From JAJKIV01 sp036741775 (lineage in GTDB: Bacteria > Gemmatimonadota > Gemmatimonadetes > Gemmatimonadales > Gemmatimonadaceae): DNA of 64,000 bases. The notes beneath the pieces are model-generated. The model was given only the letters and a program-made list of their open reading frames with translations, ran no database searches and was not told the origin of the DNA. Shown in pieces: positions 62,282-64,000 of this stretch; positions within the stretch are counted from its first letter, which is position 1; each line of letters opens with the position of its first letter. The DNA is taken from the NCBI GenBank assembly GCA_036741775.1, contig DAINRQ010000004.1, positions 62,001 to 126,000 of the forward strand. Reading direction: 5' to 3'. The translations under genes and the position numbers were made by a program.

Positions 62282-62915
62282 TCATGATGGAGCCTCTCCG
62301 GCGAGAATCGTGGCCAGCACCGCCGCGTCGATGTTCCCGCCGGACACGATGCATACCACGTTGCCATGAAGGCGATGCGTGATGGCGGCCGCGAGCGGCG
62401 CGGCACCAGCGCCCTCCGCAACCACGCGCGCGCGCTCGGCAAGCAGGCGCACGGCGGCGGCGATCTGATCGACGCTCACGACCAGCGCGCCATCCAGCAA
62501 CTGGCGTGCGAGGGGCCACATCTCTGCGAGTACGGTGCGGGCACCGATGCCGTCGACGAAGGTGCGTGTGTAATCCACCTCTCGCGGCGCGCCGGCATCG
62601 AGCGCCGCCGACAGGGGTGCGGCGGTCGCCACCTCGCACGCGATGACCTTCACGCCCGGCCGCACGGCGCGAACGGCCGTCGCGATCCCGCAGCTCAACC
62701 CGCCGCCGCCGAAGGGCNNNNNNNNNNNNNNNNNNNNNNNNNNNNNNNNNNNNNNNNNNNNNNNNNNNNNNNNNNNNNNNNNNNNNNNNNNNNNNNNNNN
62801 NNNNNNNNNNNNNNNNNACCTCGAGCCTAACGACCGGTGTGCGGGTGACGATTCCGGCAAGCCGATCGCGCGCGGCCCGGACGTCGGCAATGGTGACGTC
62901 GTCAGGCGTGGGCAT
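62282..62915 (-). CDS. PLP-dependent threonine-dehydratase-like enzyme, interrupted by assembly gap
   Basis: A fold-type II PLP enzyme. Before the gap (62915-62818) it reads MPTPDDVTIADVRAARDRLAG and TRTPVVRLE, the typical N-terminus. After the gap (62717-62282) it resumes at the phosphate-binding PFGGGGLSCGIATAV and continues to ATILAGEAPS. The family has about 320 residues, and about 145 of them, including the PLP lysine, are missing, so the true gap is probably near 400-450 bases, not 100. The two parts also lie in different frames across the N run. The gene overlaps the ornithine-cyclodeaminase-like gene by 14 bases, an arrangement seen for eutB-eutC. Substrate not assignable. Confidence 0.8.
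62718..62817. other. Assembly gap of 100 N
   Basis: Exactly 100 undetermined bases lie inside a threonine-dehydratase-like gene. The protein on each side is missing a middle segment of about 145 residues, so the number of N is not the true length. Confidence 0.95.
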
Positions 62916-63933
62916 CGCGGCGGCCGCCGAGCTCCACCCAGGTGCCGGCGCCCGTCGCGACGGCACGCGTGTAGATCCGATGTGCGGCGGCCACGTCCTC
63001 GATCGCGAGCCCGAGCGACTTGAACACCGTGACCTCCGCGTCCGACCGGCGGCCGCGCGCTGCCGAACCATCGACGAGCAGCTCACCGATCTCGGCCACG
63101 ATGTGGTCGTTGCCAATAGCGCCCTCGCGCTTCGGCACGAGGAAGTCCCCCGCTTCGTTCAGCGCGGACTCGCGTCGGTCCACGAACAGACGCGACCGCA
63201 CGACGGCGGCCGTGTCGAGCTCGCGCGCGGTCGGGAGGCTCGCGCCGACGGCGTTCACGTGCGTGCCCGGCGACAGCCAGTCACCGAACAGGACCGGCTC
63301 TCGCGATGATGTGACCGTGCAGATGATGTCCGCGCCTTCGGCCGCCGCGCGGGCGGTCGGAGACACGACGACCCGTGTCCCGCTCGCGGCGGCCTGTTCC
63401 GCAAATCGCTCCGCGCGCGTGCCCGAGCGGCTCCACACACGGACTTCGCCGATCGGGCGTACTGCACGGATCGCCTCGAGGTGCGTCGCCGCCTGGACTC
63501 CGGCGCCGAGGAGCGCGAGCACGCGTGACTCCGGACGCGAGAGCACCCGCGTCGCGACCGCCGACACCGCCGCCGTGCGTAGCGCGGTGATCGTACTCGC
63601 GTCGAGGATCGCGAGTAGACGGCCGAACTCGGTGTCGAATAGCAGGACGACGCCCTGATGCGAGTCGTACGGCGTGGTGTCGTTCCCCGGGACGACGGTG
63701 ATGACCTTCGCGCCCAGGGCCGCCGGTGCGTCGAGCGCCGCGGGCATCAGCGCGAAGGCGTTGCGGCCGTCCGGGAGCCGAACGACCTGCCGGAGCGGGA
63801 GGACCGCGCCACCGCGCGCGAGCGACGCCAGCGCGTCCGCCATGGCGCCGATGCACTCGGTCATCGGCAGGAGCGCGACGACCTCGCGATGCCCGACGAG
63901 CAGCGTGGCGAACGCGTTAGGTGCGCTAGTCAC
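62902..63933 (-). CDS. Ornithine cyclodeaminase / mu-crystallin family protein
   Basis: A 343-residue NAD(P)-binding enzyme of the ornithine cyclodeaminase/mu-crystallin family. Family traits are the N-terminal ALLPMTECIGAMADALASLA, then LRTAAVSAVATRVLSRPESRVLALLGAGVQAATHLEAI (Rossmann site LLGAGVQA), and VNAVGASLPTARELDTAAV. Members act as ornithine cyclodeaminases, ketimine reductases or partners of PLP dehydratases. The GTG at 63933 is the start. It overlaps the threonine-dehydratase-like gene by 14 bases, which suggests a two-step pathway on one substrate; the eutBC pair of ectoine catabolism is the best known parallel, but no ectoine gene is visible here. Confidence 0.88.
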   Translation of the reverse strand: MTSAPNAFATLLVGHREVVALLPMTECIGAMADALASLARGGAVLPLRQVVRLPDGRNAFALMPAALDAPAALGAKVITVVPGNDTTPYDSHQGVVLLFDTEFGRLLAILDASTITALRTAAVSAVATRVLSRPESRVLALLGAGVQAATHLEAIRAVRPIGEVRVWSRSGTRAERFAEQAAASGTRVVVSPTARAAAEGADIICTVTSSREPVLFGDWLSPGTHVNAVGASLPTARELDTAAVVRSRLFVDRRESALNEAGDFLVPKREGAIGNDHIVAEIGELLVDGSAARGRRSDAEVTVFKSLGLAIEDVAAAHRIYTRAVATGAGTWVELGGRRDAHA

Positions 63934-63940
63934 GTGGTGC

Positions 63941-64000
63941 TCAGAGCGAGCGCGCGCCGGCCATGAGCAGGCCGCGAAGCATCTCGATCGCTTCGCCGGC
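63941..64000 (-). CDS. C-terminal end of an unidentified gene (partial)
   Basis: The frame is open at the right edge and ends with TGA at 63941-63943. Only the last 19 residues are visible (AGEAIEMLRGLLMAGARSL), too few to identify. It lies 7 bases upstream of the ornithine-cyclodeaminase-like gene on the same strand, so it probably heads that operon. Confidence 0.6.
   Translation of the reverse strand, partial: AGEAIEMLRGLLMAGARSL

Noticed and set aside
62282..62915. Calling the threonine-dehydratase-like gene a pseudogene
   Set aside because: The break coincides exactly with the N run and both remaining parts are intact, so it is an assembly artefact.
1..64000. tRNA, rRNA or riboswitch genes
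   Set aside because: No cloverleaf with a GTTCGAATC-type loop, rRNA core segment or known riboswitch motif was found by eye; a covariance-model search could still detect something weak.

Overview
The window is 64 kb of high-GC bacterial chromosome (roughly two thirds G+C) with long genes, many GTG and TTG starts and large secreted or outer-membrane proteins. Features such as a SusC/SusD pair, a DUF5916-type barrel, a very large secreted PIG-L deacetylase, an M61 peptidase, an LVIVD protein, Big_2 repeats, an orphan FtsX-like permease and a DUF255 thioredoxin protein side by side suggest Gemmatimonadota. This is an inference from gene content; no rRNA or other phylogenetic marker is present. 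It is a draft scaffold: two runs of exactly 100 N (8601-8700 and 62718-62817) are joins of unknown length. No tRNA, rRNA, CRISPR array, transposase, phage or plasmid gene was seen.

Layout. 1-2704: the end of one histidine kinase, a small receiver-like protein and a PAS-GAF histidine kinase. 3036-8500: 2-oxoglutarate dehydrogenase E1 (sucA) and a secreted PIG-L deacetylase. 8784-14139: a sodium:solute symporter preceded by a 41-residue membrane peptide, a type II NADH dehydrogenase, an ANTAR response regulator and an MFS exporter. 14163-18833: a complete BMP-type nucleoside ABC importer in four genes joined by 4-bp overlaps. 18921-24012: an LVIVD lipoprotein, an outer-membrane protein, an M61 peptidase and a small hydrophilic protein. 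24266-32582: susC-susD, then the NAD de novo genes nadB, nadA and nadC. 32725-38172: a secreted protein, a zinc-ribbon mini-protein, an AraC regulator, a Big_2 lipoprotein and a DUF255 protein. 38784-44609: a MATE exporter, an M20 dipeptidase, an SRPBCC/winged-helix pair, a small barrel and a lipoprotein. 44826-50392: a DUF5916 barrel, a small membrane protein and a tight HTH - sigma factor - Ser/Thr kinase operon. 50614-58199: DUF2007, hypothetical proteins, a macrodomain protein, lspA, DUF4403, a zinc-ribbon membrane protein and an aldo/keto reductase. 58268-64000: an orphan FtsX-like permease, acetate kinase, a threonine-dehydratase-like gene broken by the gap, an ornithine-cyclodeaminase-like gene and the last codons of another gene.

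The genes themselves are mostly ordinary housekeeping and envelope functions. The unusual material is in the repeats. Six copies of a ~120-bp double hairpin (family A) sit at gene ends. A MITE-like palindromic element (family B) occurs three times, one copy nested inside a family A hairpin. Several other short intergenic repeats are present, and one appears to have become the inter-domain linker of the BMP ATPase. The octamer GCCTAACG/CGTTAGGC is strongly over-represented across the window on both strands, even inside coding sequence, where it accounts for many rare TTA, CTA and AGG codons. These are the best candidates for something undescribed.
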